From positions 2,880,001 to 2,944,000 of the forward strand of contig NC_011365.1 in the NCBI RefSeq assembly GCF_000021325.1: DNA of 64,000 nucleotides. Reading direction: 5' to 3'. The notes beneath the pieces are model-generated. The model did no database searches and had not been told where the DNA came from. It was given only the letters and a program-made list of their open reading frames with translations. The DNA comes from Gluconacetobacter diazotrophicus PA1 5 (lineage in GTDB: Bacteria; Pseudomonadota; Alphaproteobacteria; Acetobacterales; Acetobacteraceae). This document shows positions 17,428-26,014 of the stretch, one piece after another (the stretch's first letter is position 1; every line of letters begins with the position of its first letter). Made by a program: the position numbers and the translations under genes.

Positions 17428-18093
17428 ATGAGCGGATACCGTCGCCTGCTGCGCCTGGTGGCGTGGTGCGCGCTTCTGGCCGCGCTGGCCATGGCGCTGG
17501 TGCTGCACCGGGCGTGGCTGCCCGCCGCCTATGACCCCACCCGCCCGCTGGACCTGCGGGCCGAACGCACGTTCATGACGCCGGTCAAGCTGCGGGTCCT
17601 GGACGCGGTGCCGTCCCTGTGCCGCGCGGCGCTGGGGGCCGGCGGGCGCTGCGTCGTGCCGGATGCGGTGCGGGTGGAGGGGGGAGCGGCCCCCGCCATG
17701 CCGGACGGATTCCCGGCCTCGTGCCGGCTGGCGGTGCGGTGGGCGATGTTCCAGACCGACGTGGCCGAACCCGCGGCCCGCGCCGTGTTCGGCCAGGGCG
17801 TACGGGCCATCCGCCAGGCCGGGACCTATGCCTGCCGCGACATCCGCGACCGGCCGGGCGCCGCCAGCAGCCATGCCGGGGCCGATGCGATCGACGTATC
17901 GGGTTTCATCCTGGCGGACGGGCGGGAGGTTTCGGTCGGGGCGTGGAAGGATACGGGCGGCAAGGCGGCGTTCCTGCACCGCGTGCGGGCGGGGGCATGC
18001 CGTCTGTTCGGCATCGTCCTGTCACCCGACTACAATGCGTGGCACGCCGGCCATCTGCATCTGCAGGCCACGGGCGGCGGGTTGTGCGATTGA
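17428..18093 (+). CDS. Extensin-like family protein
   Basis: This 221-residue protein has an N-terminal membrane anchor (about residues 10-30) and the extensin-like C-terminal domain. Landmarks are SCRLAVRWAMFQTDV, CRDIRDRPGAASSHAGADAIDVSGF and NAWHAGHLHLQATGG, with the conserved Ser-His and Asp residues of this peptidase-like bacterial domain. It probably acts in the periplasm on cell-wall material; activity is unproven. Paired cysteines suggest disulfides. It converges with the phosphodiesterase gene and ends 10 bp from it. Confidence 0.8.
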   Translation: MSGYRRLLRLVAWCALLAALAMALVLHRAWLPAAYDPTRPLDLRAERTFMTPVKLRVLDAVPSLCRAALGAGGRCVVPDAVRVEGGAAPAMPDGFPASCRLAVRWAMFQTDVAEPAARAVFGQGVRAIRQAGTYACRDIRDRPGAASSHAGADAIDVSGFILADGREVSVGAWKDTGGKAAFLHRVRAGACRLFGIVLSPDYNAWHAGHLHLQATGGGLCD

Positions 18094-18102
18094 GGCCGCC
18101 CC

Positions 18103-19206
18103 TTAAATCGGGTCGTCCACGGCTTTTCGGCCCAGTGCCGGATCGTCGGTGAAGAAGCCGTCCAGCCCCATGTCGAGATAACGCCGGATTTCGGCGATCG
18201 AGCCTTCCGGATTGCGGGCGTCGTCGCCCGCCGCGTTGCGAAGCTGCCGGGGCAGGAAACGGTTTTCCGGGCGGCAGGTATAGGAATGGACCAGCAGGCC
18301 GGCGCGGTGCGCGTCGTCGATCAGCGTGGTGGGGGCCTGCCACGCGCCGGAGGCGTCGCGGGGGATCAGGTCGGTATTGGACGGGCCGATGACGTCGGCA
18401 TAGGATTTGACCTCCCGCAATCCATCCGGGGTCATCAGGTCGGCGAAGGTGGCGCGGCCGCCCGCCGCCGCGATGTCGGGCACGGCCTGTCCGCGCTCGC
18501 CCATCAGCAGCATCAGGCGGGCCCGGGGGTTGATCGCCTGCACCTTGCCGCGCAGGGCGCGCAGGTTTCCGGTCTCGAAGGACTGGACCTCCAGCGGGGC
18601 CTGGCGGGTGTATTCGTGCGCCGCGATCACGCGCAGGAACGTGTCCTCGGGCGTGTGGCCCAGGGCGTGGAAGTGGGTCGAGTTCTTGATCTCGGGGATC
18701 AGCCCGACCACGCGGCCGCGCGCGGCGGATTCCGCGGCGACGAAATCGATGACCTCCTCGAAGGTCGGGATGTCGAAATGCCCGTCATAGCGGGTGTTCT
18801 GCGGCCGGACCGGGCCCAGCCGTTCGCGCGCCCGCAGGGTCTTGAGTTCCGCCAGCGTGAAATCGGTGGTGAACCAGCCGGTTTCCTGCGTGCCGTCGAT
18901 CGTCAGCGTGCGGCGGCGCGATGCGAATTCCGGCCGGGTTGCGACATCGGTCGTGCCGGCGATGTTGCTTTCATGGCGCGCGACCAGAACGCCGTCGCGC
19001 GTGGGCACCAGGTCGGGTTCGACATAATCCGCGCCGTCCGCGATGGCTTTGGCGTAGGAGGCCAGCGTGTGTTCGGGCCGCAGCGCCGATGCGCCGCGAT
19101 GGCCGATCACCAGCGGGCGCGGCGCCAGCGACGGCGCCGCGCGGGCCGGCCGGGCGAGAGGAAGCGCGGCCAGGAGCCCGAGAGTATGTCGGCGTGTCGG
19201 CATCAT
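18103..19206 (-). CDS. glpQ: Glycerophosphodiester phosphodiesterase, periplasmic
   Basis: This 367-residue GDPD enzyme releases glycerol 3-phosphate from deacylated phospholipids. The N-terminus TRRHTLGLLAALPLARPARA looks like a twin-arginine-type or Sec leader. The TIM-barrel catalytic motif HRGASALRPEHTLASY supplies the essential His-Arg and Glu; DYVEPDLVPTRDG and ARHESNI give the metal ligands and second His. Length matches periplasmic GlpQ. It lies 37 bp downstream of a TonB-dependent receptor on the same strand, so the two are probably co-expressed for scavenging phosphodiesters. Confidence 0.88.
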   Translation of the reverse strand: MMPTRRHTLGLLAALPLARPARAAPSLAPRPLVIGHRGASALRPEHTLASYAKAIADGADYVEPDLVPTRDGVLVARHESNIAGTTDVATRPEFASRRRTLTIDGTQETGWFTTDFTLAELKTLRARERLGPVRPQNTRYDGHFDIPTFEEVIDFVAAESAARGRVVGLIPEIKNSTHFHALGHTPEDTFLRVIAAHEYTRQAPLEVQSFETGNLRALRGKVQAINPRARLMLLMGERGQAVPDIAAAGGRATFADLMTPDGLREVKSYADVIGPSNTDLIPRDASGAWQAPTTLIDDAHRAGLLVHSYTCRPENRFLPRQLRNAAGDDARNPEGSIAEIRRYLDMGLDGFFTDDPALGRKAVDDPI

Positions 19207-19243
19207 GGGAACCTTGGAATCCGGGCTGGGCGCCAGGCCTTTT

Positions 19244-21688
19244 TCAGAACGTGGCGCTGAGGGTCAGGAAGAACATGCGCGGCGCGATGGGGAAGGCGGT
19301 ATATTGGCCCGAGGCGTTGCTGATGTTCAAGGTGGACCAGCCGCGCGTGTCGGTCAGGTTGGTGATGTTCCCCTGCACCTTCAGGCCGCGCACGTGCGGG
19401 ATGCCGTGGATGGTGTAGCCGGCATTGACACTGAACAGCGCGTAGGAACTGGCGGACAGGTCGTTGGTATAGGTGGTGTAGCGCTTGCCGATCACGTCGC
19501 CGATGAACTGGGCGTTGAAATCGCCCCAGTTGGTCGAGGCGACGAATTTCTCGGTCCAGTTCGGCACGCCCGCCACGTTCTTGCCGGCGGTGGGCACGAT
19601 CGTGGTGCCGTTGGCATAGTTATCGTTATAGACCGACTTGTTGTAGGACAGCGCGTTGTAGAACGAGAAATGCGGCCCGAACTGCGTGGTGAACGAGAAA
19701 TCCATGCCGTCGGTCGTGACCGAGCCGACATTGGTCAGGATGGTGGCGCTGCCGACGATCGAGGCCAGGTTGGGCGAGGACGAGACCGCCAGCAGCCGGT
19801 TCGAGAAATGGACGTGGTAATATTCAAGCTGCCCGCTGATATTGGTCAGCGGCCCGAACGACAGGGGGCGGTTGGTGCGCAGGCCGGTTTCATACGTCCA
19901 GTCGGTTTCGGGGTGGCCGTGGTCCTTGAAATCCTGGAACGCCTGCTGGCTGGTCACGCCCCAGGGGGACGCGTTGCCGTAGCCCGTATCCTGGAACGAT
20001 CGCATGTTTTCCTGGATGTTCGCGAACCACTGCTCGTGGCCCGTGATGTTCCACAGCGCGCCGAACGAGGGGAGGAACGGCTTGACCGCCGCGATCGTGC
20101 CGCCCGGTACGGTAACGGCGGTCTTGGGGGACAGCGATCCCGGCAGGCCCGCGACCGGCAGGGTGCCGTTGGTATAGACCAGTTCGGACTTGAAGCCGGC
20201 ATTCAGCGAAAAATTCCGCGACACCTGCCACGTGTCCTGCAGATGCGTGACCCAGGTGTTGGTGTAGAAATAGTTGGTGTACTGGTGGATCAGCGGGTTC
20301 TGCTGCCGGTCGTAGGGCGAGGTCGGGTCGGCGGCGTCGAACGCGTACCAGCGCCGGGCCTGGGTGTTGTTGTTGCGTTCGTACCAGCCGCCCAGTTCGA
20401 TATGGTGATGGCCGAGCTGGTAGCGCAGGGTGGACATCAGGCCGCCGCGATTGTCCCAGTATTCCGTGGTGCGCGTGGCCATGCCCGAGCCGCCGAAGAC
20501 CTGCGAGAGCTGGGGGGCCGAATTGTCGGGGAAATAGGCGCCGAACAGGGCGGGCAGGCCGGCGGCGGTGATCGGACCGGCCACGACGCCCTCGCCCAGG
20601 TCGTGATGGTAGTAGATCTGGTTGTCCCAGTGCAGGTGGGACGAAAAATCATGCGACCACTTGATGTAGGACAGGAAATCCTCGCGCTGGGCGTCGGAAT
20701 AGTAGTTGCGGTAGTTCAGCCCCGCCGCCTTGTAGGCCGCCGAATTGTTGTAATAATTGATGGCCTGCTGAAGGTTCGGATACAGGAAGGGACGCTTGTA
20801 CAGGTCGCCGCCCTGGGGTTCGACGATTCCGTCCTCGTTCGGCTCGACCTTGTCCGACCAGTCGAAGAAGCCCGTGATCCTGTCGTTGTCGCCTTGGTGC
20901 ACGAATTTCGCGTTGACCTGGTTGCCGCCCTGGTGGCCGTCGAAATCCCAGGCCCGCGCGTCCTGCCGCGCCCATGCGACATAGGCGGAATTGCCGTTGC
21001 CGAAATCGCCGGTATCGATCCGCGCGAAGGTGCGGAAGGTCGACCAGCTTCCGAACGTCTGGTCCAACTGGCCGCCCGCGCGGTGCAGCGGGTCCTGCGT
21101 CTGGAATTCCAGCGTGCCGCCCAGGTTGCTGGTCGAGGCGGTGCCCAGCGCGCCGGCGCCGGTCGCGACCGAGGCCATGCCGATCGTCTCGCTGATCGCG
21201 GCGCGCTGCGGGGACAGGCCGTTGAAATTGCCGTACGACTGGTCGCCCAGCGGCACGCCGTCCATGGTGAAGCCAAGCTGGTTCTGGTTGAAGCCGTGGA
21301 TGAACAGCGAGGAGTTCTGTTCGTTGTTGCCCCACGGATCGGCATCCTCGAAGACGACGCCGGGCAGGATTTCCAGCGCCTTCACCGGGTTGATGCCGGG
21401 CAGGATGCGCTGCATCTGCACCTGGCCCACGCTCTGTTCCGACCGGGTGCGGCGGGCGGTGGAAATGATCTGCTCGACCGCCGGGGCGGCGGTACGGCGG
21501 GGGGCGGCGGCGGGCGCCTTGCGGGCCGGGGTGCCCGTCGTGGCCGCCGTGCCGTTCGCGGGCTGGGCGGCCGGGTCGGCATGGGCCGTGGAGAGCGCGA
21601 GGGCCGAGCAGAAGGCGGCCAGGCTGGTGCGAAGAAGGCCGGTCCGGATCGCGGCGGCCTGGAGACGGGAAGGCGTACGGAAGGACAT
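19244..21688 (-). CDS. TonB-dependent outer-membrane receptor
   Basis: This is an 814-residue receptor. A signal peptide ends near ALSTAHA and is followed by an Ala/Pro-rich linker. The plug domain has VKALEILPGVVFEDADPWG, SLFIHGFNQNQLGFTMDGVPLG and LGTASTSNLGG. The rest forms the 22-strand barrel and ends in LTLSATF with terminal Phe. There is no secretin-like signalling domain, so no sigma/anti-sigma link is expected. The downstream glpQ gene, 37 bp away, suggests uptake of glycerophosphodiesters or another phosphate ester rather than a siderophore. The ligand is inferred only from context. Confidence 0.87.
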   Translation of the reverse strand: MSFRTPSRLQAAAIRTGLLRTSLAAFCSALALSTAHADPAAQPANGTAATTGTPARKAPAAAPRRTAAPAVEQIISTARRTRSEQSVGQVQMQRILPGINPVKALEILPGVVFEDADPWGNNEQNSSLFIHGFNQNQLGFTMDGVPLGDQSYGNFNGLSPQRAAISETIGMASVATGAGALGTASTSNLGGTLEFQTQDPLHRAGGQLDQTFGSWSTFRTFARIDTGDFGNGNSAYVAWARQDARAWDFDGHQGGNQVNAKFVHQGDNDRITGFFDWSDKVEPNEDGIVEPQGGDLYKRPFLYPNLQQAINYYNNSAAYKAAGLNYRNYYSDAQREDFLSYIKWSHDFSSHLHWDNQIYYHHDLGEGVVAGPITAAGLPALFGAYFPDNSAPQLSQVFGGSGMATRTTEYWDNRGGLMSTLRYQLGHHHIELGGWYERNNNTQARRWYAFDAADPTSPYDRQQNPLIHQYTNYFYTNTWVTHLQDTWQVSRNFSLNAGFKSELVYTNGTLPVAGLPGSLSPKTAVTVPGGTIAAVKPFLPSFGALWNITGHEQWFANIQENMRSFQDTGYGNASPWGVTSQQAFQDFKDHGHPETDWTYETGLRTNRPLSFGPLTNISGQLEYYHVHFSNRLLAVSSSPNLASIVGSATILTNVGSVTTDGMDFSFTTQFGPHFSFYNALSYNKSVYNDNYANGTTIVPTAGKNVAGVPNWTEKFVASTNWGDFNAQFIGDVIGKRYTTYTNDLSASSYALFSVNAGYTIHGIPHVRGLKVQGNITNLTDTRGWSTLNISNASGQYTAFPIAPRMFFLTLSATF

Positions 21689-21885
21689 GGGTGCGGCAAC
21701 CCTTCGGAAGGTGAAGCTGTGGCCGACCTCCTATCCAATCGCTCCGCTCGCCTGGCAGTGAAGGTTTGATGACGATGCGATCCGAACACAGGGCTTCGGA
21801 AACCGGATCGGAATCGTGAAGAAATGAAGACAGGCGGGCCGGTCGGCACGGCGTTTGCCGACGGAGGGAATTACCCCGGGAATCG

Positions 21886-21913
21886 GTTGCCATGAAACCA
21901 GTTGCCATGGCAA
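21886..21913. promoter_or_regulatory. Putative MarR operator
   Basis: The perfect palindrome TTGCCATGGCAA (21902-21913) is preceded by a further GTTGCCATG copy at 21886, 15 bp upstream. It lies 46 bases before the MarR-family gene. The position fits autoregulation of the efflux operon, and the repeat may also affect the divergent TonB receptor. Binding is inferred. Confidence 0.5.
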
Positions 21914-21959
21914 TTAGTGCCTGGGCCATTATGGGTCCGGCGCCGGAGAAGGAGGAATC

Positions 21960-22466
21960 GTGGATCGGGATGAGGGGGTGGGGCCGCGCGGCTTCCTGAA
22001 TATCGACGAATCCCGGTTCCGGGACATGGCGGTGACCTTTCGCATCATGCGGCTGGGCGCGGTGTGGCGCACCCGGCTGGAACGCGCGCTGAAGCCCACC
22101 GGGCTGAGCGTCGCCGGGTTCCGGCCCATGGCGTACCTGATGATGATGCCGGACGGGACCTCGCAGCGGGACCTGGCGGCGGCGATGAACACCGATACCT
22201 CGGCCCTGGTGCGGGTGCTGGACCTGCTGGAGGCCGCCAGCCTGGTGGAACGCCGGCCCGACGAAGCCGACCGGCGGGCCAACCGGCTGTTCATCACGCC
22301 CGAGGGGCGGAAAAAATGCCGCCAGTTCCACGAGATTTCCGCCCGGCTGGAGCGCGAGATGACGGCGGGCCTGCCGCGTGAGGCCATTCCGGGGCTGGTG
22401 GGCCTGCTGGACCGCATCCTGCTGAATGCCGAGCGCGCGTCGGCCGCCGGCCGGGACGTGCCGTGA
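21960..22466 (+). CDS. MarR-family transcriptional regulator
   Basis: This 168-residue winged-helix repressor has its HTH in SQRDLAAAMNTDTSALVRVLD followed by the wing VERRPDEADRRANRLFITPEG, canonical for MarR. It starts with GTG after AAGGAGG. The stop overlaps the FUSC gene start. MarR proteins of this setting usually respond to phenolic or aromatic acids and repress the adjacent pump. The palindrome upstream is a likely operator. Confidence 0.88.
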   Translation: MDRDEGVGPRGFLNIDESRFRDMAVTFRIMRLGAVWRTRLERALKPTGLSVAGFRPMAYLMMMPDGTSQRDLAAAMNTDTSALVRVLDLLEAASLVERRPDEADRRANRLFITPEGRKKCRQFHEISARLEREMTAGLPREAIPGLVGLLDRILLNAERASAAGRDVP

Positions 22467-24688
22467 CCGGACCGGTCCGGTCGGCCCCGGTGTGGCCGCG
22501 CCTTGTGCCGGCGGTGTTCACCGACTCCGTGCGCTGGCGGGACATGGGGGGCCGCGCGGCGTTCTGCGCGCGCGTGTTCGCGTCGATCGGCCTGGCGCTG
22601 TATTGCGCGTTCACGTTCCAGCTCGAATCCCCCATGAGTTCGGTGACCACGGTGATGATCGTGGCCAACCCCACGGTCGGCGCGCTGATGTCCAAGAGCG
22701 TCTGGCGCATCATCGGCACCGTGCTGGGGGCGGCCGTCAGCGTGGCGCTGATGGCCGGGCTGGCGCAGTCGCCGGTGCTGTATGTCATGGTGCTGGCGGT
22801 GGCGGTGGCCTTCGCCTGCCTGGTCGCGACCTTCCTGCGGCTGTTCCGCGCCTATGCCGCCGTGCTCAGCGGCTATACGATCGTCATCGTCGCGGCACCG
22901 TCCTATGCCGATCCCAACGGGATCTTCCTCAGCGCCATGTCGCGGCTGTCGGCGGTCACGGTGGGCATCGTGGCCACCGCGATCGTGTTCATGGCGACCT
23001 CGCCCCGCCGGCCGCAGCAGGTGCTGACCCAGATCGGGCAGGTGATGCGCGATGTCGTGGCCCACGCGCTGGCCTTTCACGAATTCCACCAGGGCGCGCC
23101 CGTGCGGGGCCAGGCGGTGGCCGAGCCCGGGCTGTCCGGTTTCCGTGCCATGCCGGTGCCGCTGTACGACAGTCGCGGCGCGCTGCTGGCGCGGATCGGC
23201 GGGCTGGGCGCGGCGGTGGAATATGCCGCGACCGACACGTATGAAATCGCCCGCCGGGTCAATGCGCTGCGGGTGGGGCTGAGCGGCCTGGCCGGCATCG
23301 TCGCCACCTATCATCCGCTGTGGCGCGGCATGGATGGCGACGCGCCCGACCTGCGCCGGCTGCACGGGCGTATCGCCGCGCTGATGACGGAATTGCTGGA
23401 CCTGATGGCGCGGCCGGGATGGGTGGACGATCCGGCCCCGGTCCGCGCGCGGATCGGCGCGGCGCTGGACCGGCTGGCGGCGGACGAGCGCGCGGCGGCC
23501 GCCACGGACGGCACGGCGCTGCTGGCGGCCATGGACACGGTGCGCGACATCCTGGCGCAACTGGATACGGTGCTGGGCATCCTGACGGGCGACGCGGTGC
23601 CGCGCCGGGTCCGGCTGCGCTGGTTCCTGGACTGGCCCAGCGCGCTGCGCAACGGCGCGCGCGGCGGGATCATCACGCTCCTGGCCGGGCTGATCTGGTA
23701 TGTGCTGCACTGGCATTCCGGGCCGATGCTGATGCTGTACATCGTCGCGGCGTCCAGCCTGGTCTCGACCACGCCGTCGGCGTCGCGCGCCAGCGTGCTG
23801 ATGGCGGCGGGCACCGCGCTGTCGGTGCCGGCGGGGGTGGCGTGCCACATGCTGGCGCTGCCGCGCATCGACGGTTTTCCGCTGCTGTGGCTCGTGCTGT
23901 GCGCCTTCGTGCTGCCGGGCGCGTGGATCCAGTTCAGCCCGCGCTGGGGCATCGGGGCGTTCGGCTATTCGGTGTTCTTTGCCGCGCAGCTCGATGTCTC
24001 CAACCCCATTCGCTATGACGACATCGCGCTGACCAATACCTGGATGGCGTTCCTGATGGCCAGCGCGCTGCTGGTGCTGGGCTTTCGCGTCATCCTGCCG
24101 CCCGACGACCGGCTGGACGCGGCGCGGCTGGCCGCGTCGATCACCCGTTCGCTGCGCCGGCTGGCGCTGGTGCTGCCCGACGGGCCCGGGACGTGGGTGG
24201 CGTGGGAAGGGCTGCAGGTCCAGAAGACCACCCGCATGGTCCAGCGGCTGGCGCTGTGCATGCCGCCGGCCGAACGGCAGGCCCATATCGACGCCGCGCT
24301 GGCGGCGGTGTCGCTGGGGCGGCTGGTGATCCGGGCGCGGCGCATCGCCGACGGGCCGGCGCTGGCGGCGCGGGACCGCGCGGCCCTGCATGCGGCGCTG
24401 GGTGGCTTCGCGCGCCTGCGCCGCGACCCGGACGGCACCGCGCGCGGGCTGGAGGGCGCGGCGGACGCGATGCGGGCCGGCGCCGACACCGGCACCGACG
24501 CGGGGCTGGCGGCGTGGCGCGTGGCGGCGTGCCTGGACCAGGCGGCCCATATCCTGCGCGCCGTGCCGGGCTTCTTCCACCGGCACGGGCCGCTGCAACT
24601 CGCCCCCGACATGCCGGGCGCACGGCGCACGCTGGCGGCGCCCGTGCCGGCCTATAGCGCGATCCTGGGGCGGGTTGTCCATGGCTGA
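22463..24688 (+). CDS. FUSC/AaeB-type aromatic acid exporter
   Basis: This 741-residue inner-membrane protein has two blocks of membrane helices (about residues 30-190 and 385-545) separated by soluble domains, the pattern of the fusaric acid resistance (FUSC) family. Such pumps form tripartite systems with a membrane-fusion protein and an outer-membrane channel, both encoded downstream. It begins with GTG overlapping the MarR stop. The small DUF1656 subunit often found in these operons is absent here; a repeat copy occupies that gap instead. Substrates are probably aromatic carboxylates, by family. Confidence 0.87.
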   Translation: MTGPVRSAPVWPRLVPAVFTDSVRWRDMGGRAAFCARVFASIGLALYCAFTFQLESPMSSVTTVMIVANPTVGALMSKSVWRIIGTVLGAAVSVALMAGLAQSPVLYVMVLAVAVAFACLVATFLRLFRAYAAVLSGYTIVIVAAPSYADPNGIFLSAMSRLSAVTVGIVATAIVFMATSPRRPQQVLTQIGQVMRDVVAHALAFHEFHQGAPVRGQAVAEPGLSGFRAMPVPLYDSRGALLARIGGLGAAVEYAATDTYEIARRVNALRVGLSGLAGIVATYHPLWRGMDGDAPDLRRLHGRIAALMTELLDLMARPGWVDDPAPVRARIGAALDRLAADERAAAATDGTALLAAMDTVRDILAQLDTVLGILTGDAVPRRVRLRWFLDWPSALRNGARGGIITLLAGLIWYVLHWHSGPMLMLYIVAASSLVSTTPSASRASVLMAAGTALSVPAGVACHMLALPRIDGFPLLWLVLCAFVLPGAWIQFSPRWGIGAFGYSVFFAAQLDVSNPIRYDDIALTNTWMAFLMASALLVLGFRVILPPDDRLDAARLAASITRSLRRLALVLPDGPGTWVAWEGLQVQKTTRMVQRLALCMPPAERQAHIDAALAAVSLGRLVIRARRIADGPALAARDRAALHAALGGFARLRRDPDGTARGLEGAADAMRAGADTGTDAGLAAWRVAACLDQAAHILRAVPGFFHRHGPLQLAPDMPGARRTLAAPVPAYSAILGRVVHG

Positions 24689-24696
24689 TCGCGACG

Positions 24697-24761
24697 GGCC
24701 GCATCGGAGCACAGGAAACGCGCGAAGGACGTGCCGGCAGCGGGACTTTTGAAGCAGCCTC
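24697..24761 (-). repeat. Dispersed intergenic repeat, partial copy D
   Basis: This partial copy lies in inverse orientation. Its GCATCGGAGC, AGGAAACGCGCG, CCGGCAGCGG and CTTTTGAAGCAGCCTC blocks match the complement of 37042-37095 with few changes. It lies in the 217-bp gap between the FUSC and HlyD genes of the efflux operon. Confidence 0.6.
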
Positions 24762-24905
24762 GCGGTCCGCGCGGTGCTGGCATGGCGGGGGGGCATGGGT
24801 GCGCCGCGACATCTCGCGCTGTGCGCGGGGGCGAGGTATGCCTGCGTGCGATGGTTTTCGGTAAGGTCCGTCCGACAAACGAAAAAGAAAAGTTTCGAGA
24901 GCGAT

Positions 24906-25817
24906 ATGCCCCTTCTGCGCACCCTGATCCGCGTGGTCCTGACCCTGAGCGTTGTTGCGCTGGCGATCGTCATGGGCGTGACCCTGTGGGACACGTATAT
25001 GATTGCCCCCTGGACGCGCGACGGTCGCGTGCGGGTGTATGTGGTGGACGTGGCGCCTGAAGTGCCGGGCACGGTGGTGCAGGTTCCGGTGGTGGACAAC
25101 CAGTTCGTGCACAAGGGGGACCCGCTGTTCGTGCTGGACCCGGTGCGCTTCCGGCTGGCGATCCGCGAGGCGCAGGCCCGGCTGGACGGGGCGCTGGAGG
25201 ACCTGAAGCTGAAGCAGAACGACGCGAAGCGCCGCATGGGGCTGGGCGGCATCGTCTCGGCGGAAGAGCAGGAGGTGTTCAACTCGAACGTGGCGACGCA
25301 GATCGCGGCGGTGGATGCGGCGCGGGCGGCGCTGGACCTGGCGAAGCTGAACCTGCAGCGCTCGGTGCTGTATTCGCCGGTCAACGGCTACATCACCAAC
25401 CTGAACCTGCGGGTGGGCGACTACCTGACGGCGGGGCAGCCGCGGCTGGCGGTGATCGACGCCGATTCCTACTGGGTGAACGGCTATTTCGAGGAAACCA
25501 AGATGTGGGGCGTGCATGTCGGTGACGTCGCCCGCGTCAAGCTGATGGGCTACAAGCAGATCATCCCCGGCCATGTCGTGTCCATCGCGCGCGGCATCAA
25601 CGACCAGAACGGCACCCCCGACCGGCTGGGGCTGCAGGACGTCAACCCGATCTTCACCTGGGTGCGGCTGGCGCAGCGCATTCCCGTGCGCGTCCATCTG
25701 GACCATGTGCCCGACAGCATCACCCTGGCGGCCGGCATGACCTGCACCGTCACCGTCGGCCCGCAATCGCGCGGCCAGCGGGGGCGCCTGACCACCTGGC
25801 TGCAAGACCACCTGTAA
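24906..25817 (+). CDS. HlyD/AaeA-type membrane-fusion protein
   Basis: This is a 303-residue periplasmic adaptor. An N-terminal membrane anchor lies at about residues 8-28, followed by IAPWTRDGRVRVYVVDVAPEV, the lipoyl half-motifs and a short coiled-coil hairpin (about 85-160). SVLYSPVNGYITNLNLRVGDY marks the second lipoyl half. It bridges the FUSC pump and the outer-membrane channel. The start at 24906 gives the normal AaeA length; the longer upstream open frame runs through repeat sequence and is not used. The downstream channel gene follows after a MITE-like repeat. Confidence 0.88.
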   Translation: MPLLRTLIRVVLTLSVVALAIVMGVTLWDTYMIAPWTRDGRVRVYVVDVAPEVPGTVVQVPVVDNQFVHKGDPLFVLDPVRFRLAIREAQARLDGALEDLKLKQNDAKRRMGLGGIVSAEEQEVFNSNVATQIAAVDAARAALDLAKLNLQRSVLYSPVNGYITNLNLRVGDYLTAGQPRLAVIDADSYWVNGYFEETKMWGVHVGDVARVKLMGYKQIIPGHVVSIARGINDQNGTPDRLGLQDVNPIFTWVRLAQRIPVRVHLDHVPDSITLAAGMTCTVTVGPQSRGQRGRLTTWLQDHL

Positions 25818-25819
25818 GG

Positions 25820-25983
25820 GATGTGTGCCCGCAGACGCACGCTGGCGGCGATCCGACGCGCATCCGCTGTGCTCCGGTGCTCACGGCCATCAAGGCCGCT
25901 CCGCTCCGGTGCGCGCGGACACACGCCGGGCGCGGCCCTGCGGGCCGCTCTCGCTCACCAGCCCACGTCTGCGGGCACACATC
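25820..25983 (+). repeat. MITE-like repeat, full copy B with 18-bp inverted ends
   Basis: This 164-bp element is bounded by perfect 18-bp inverted repeats, GATGTGTGCCCGCAGACG at 25820-25837 and its complement at 25966-25983. The interior shares GGCGATCCGACGCGC, a variable stem and GGGCCGCTCTCGCTCACC with the copies at 4724 and 37042. It encodes no protein. It sits between two genes of one operon, so it is tolerated in a transcript. Confidence 0.7.
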
Positions 25984-26014
25984 TTTCAAACGGACATCGG
26001 GCCCGAACGTGACC

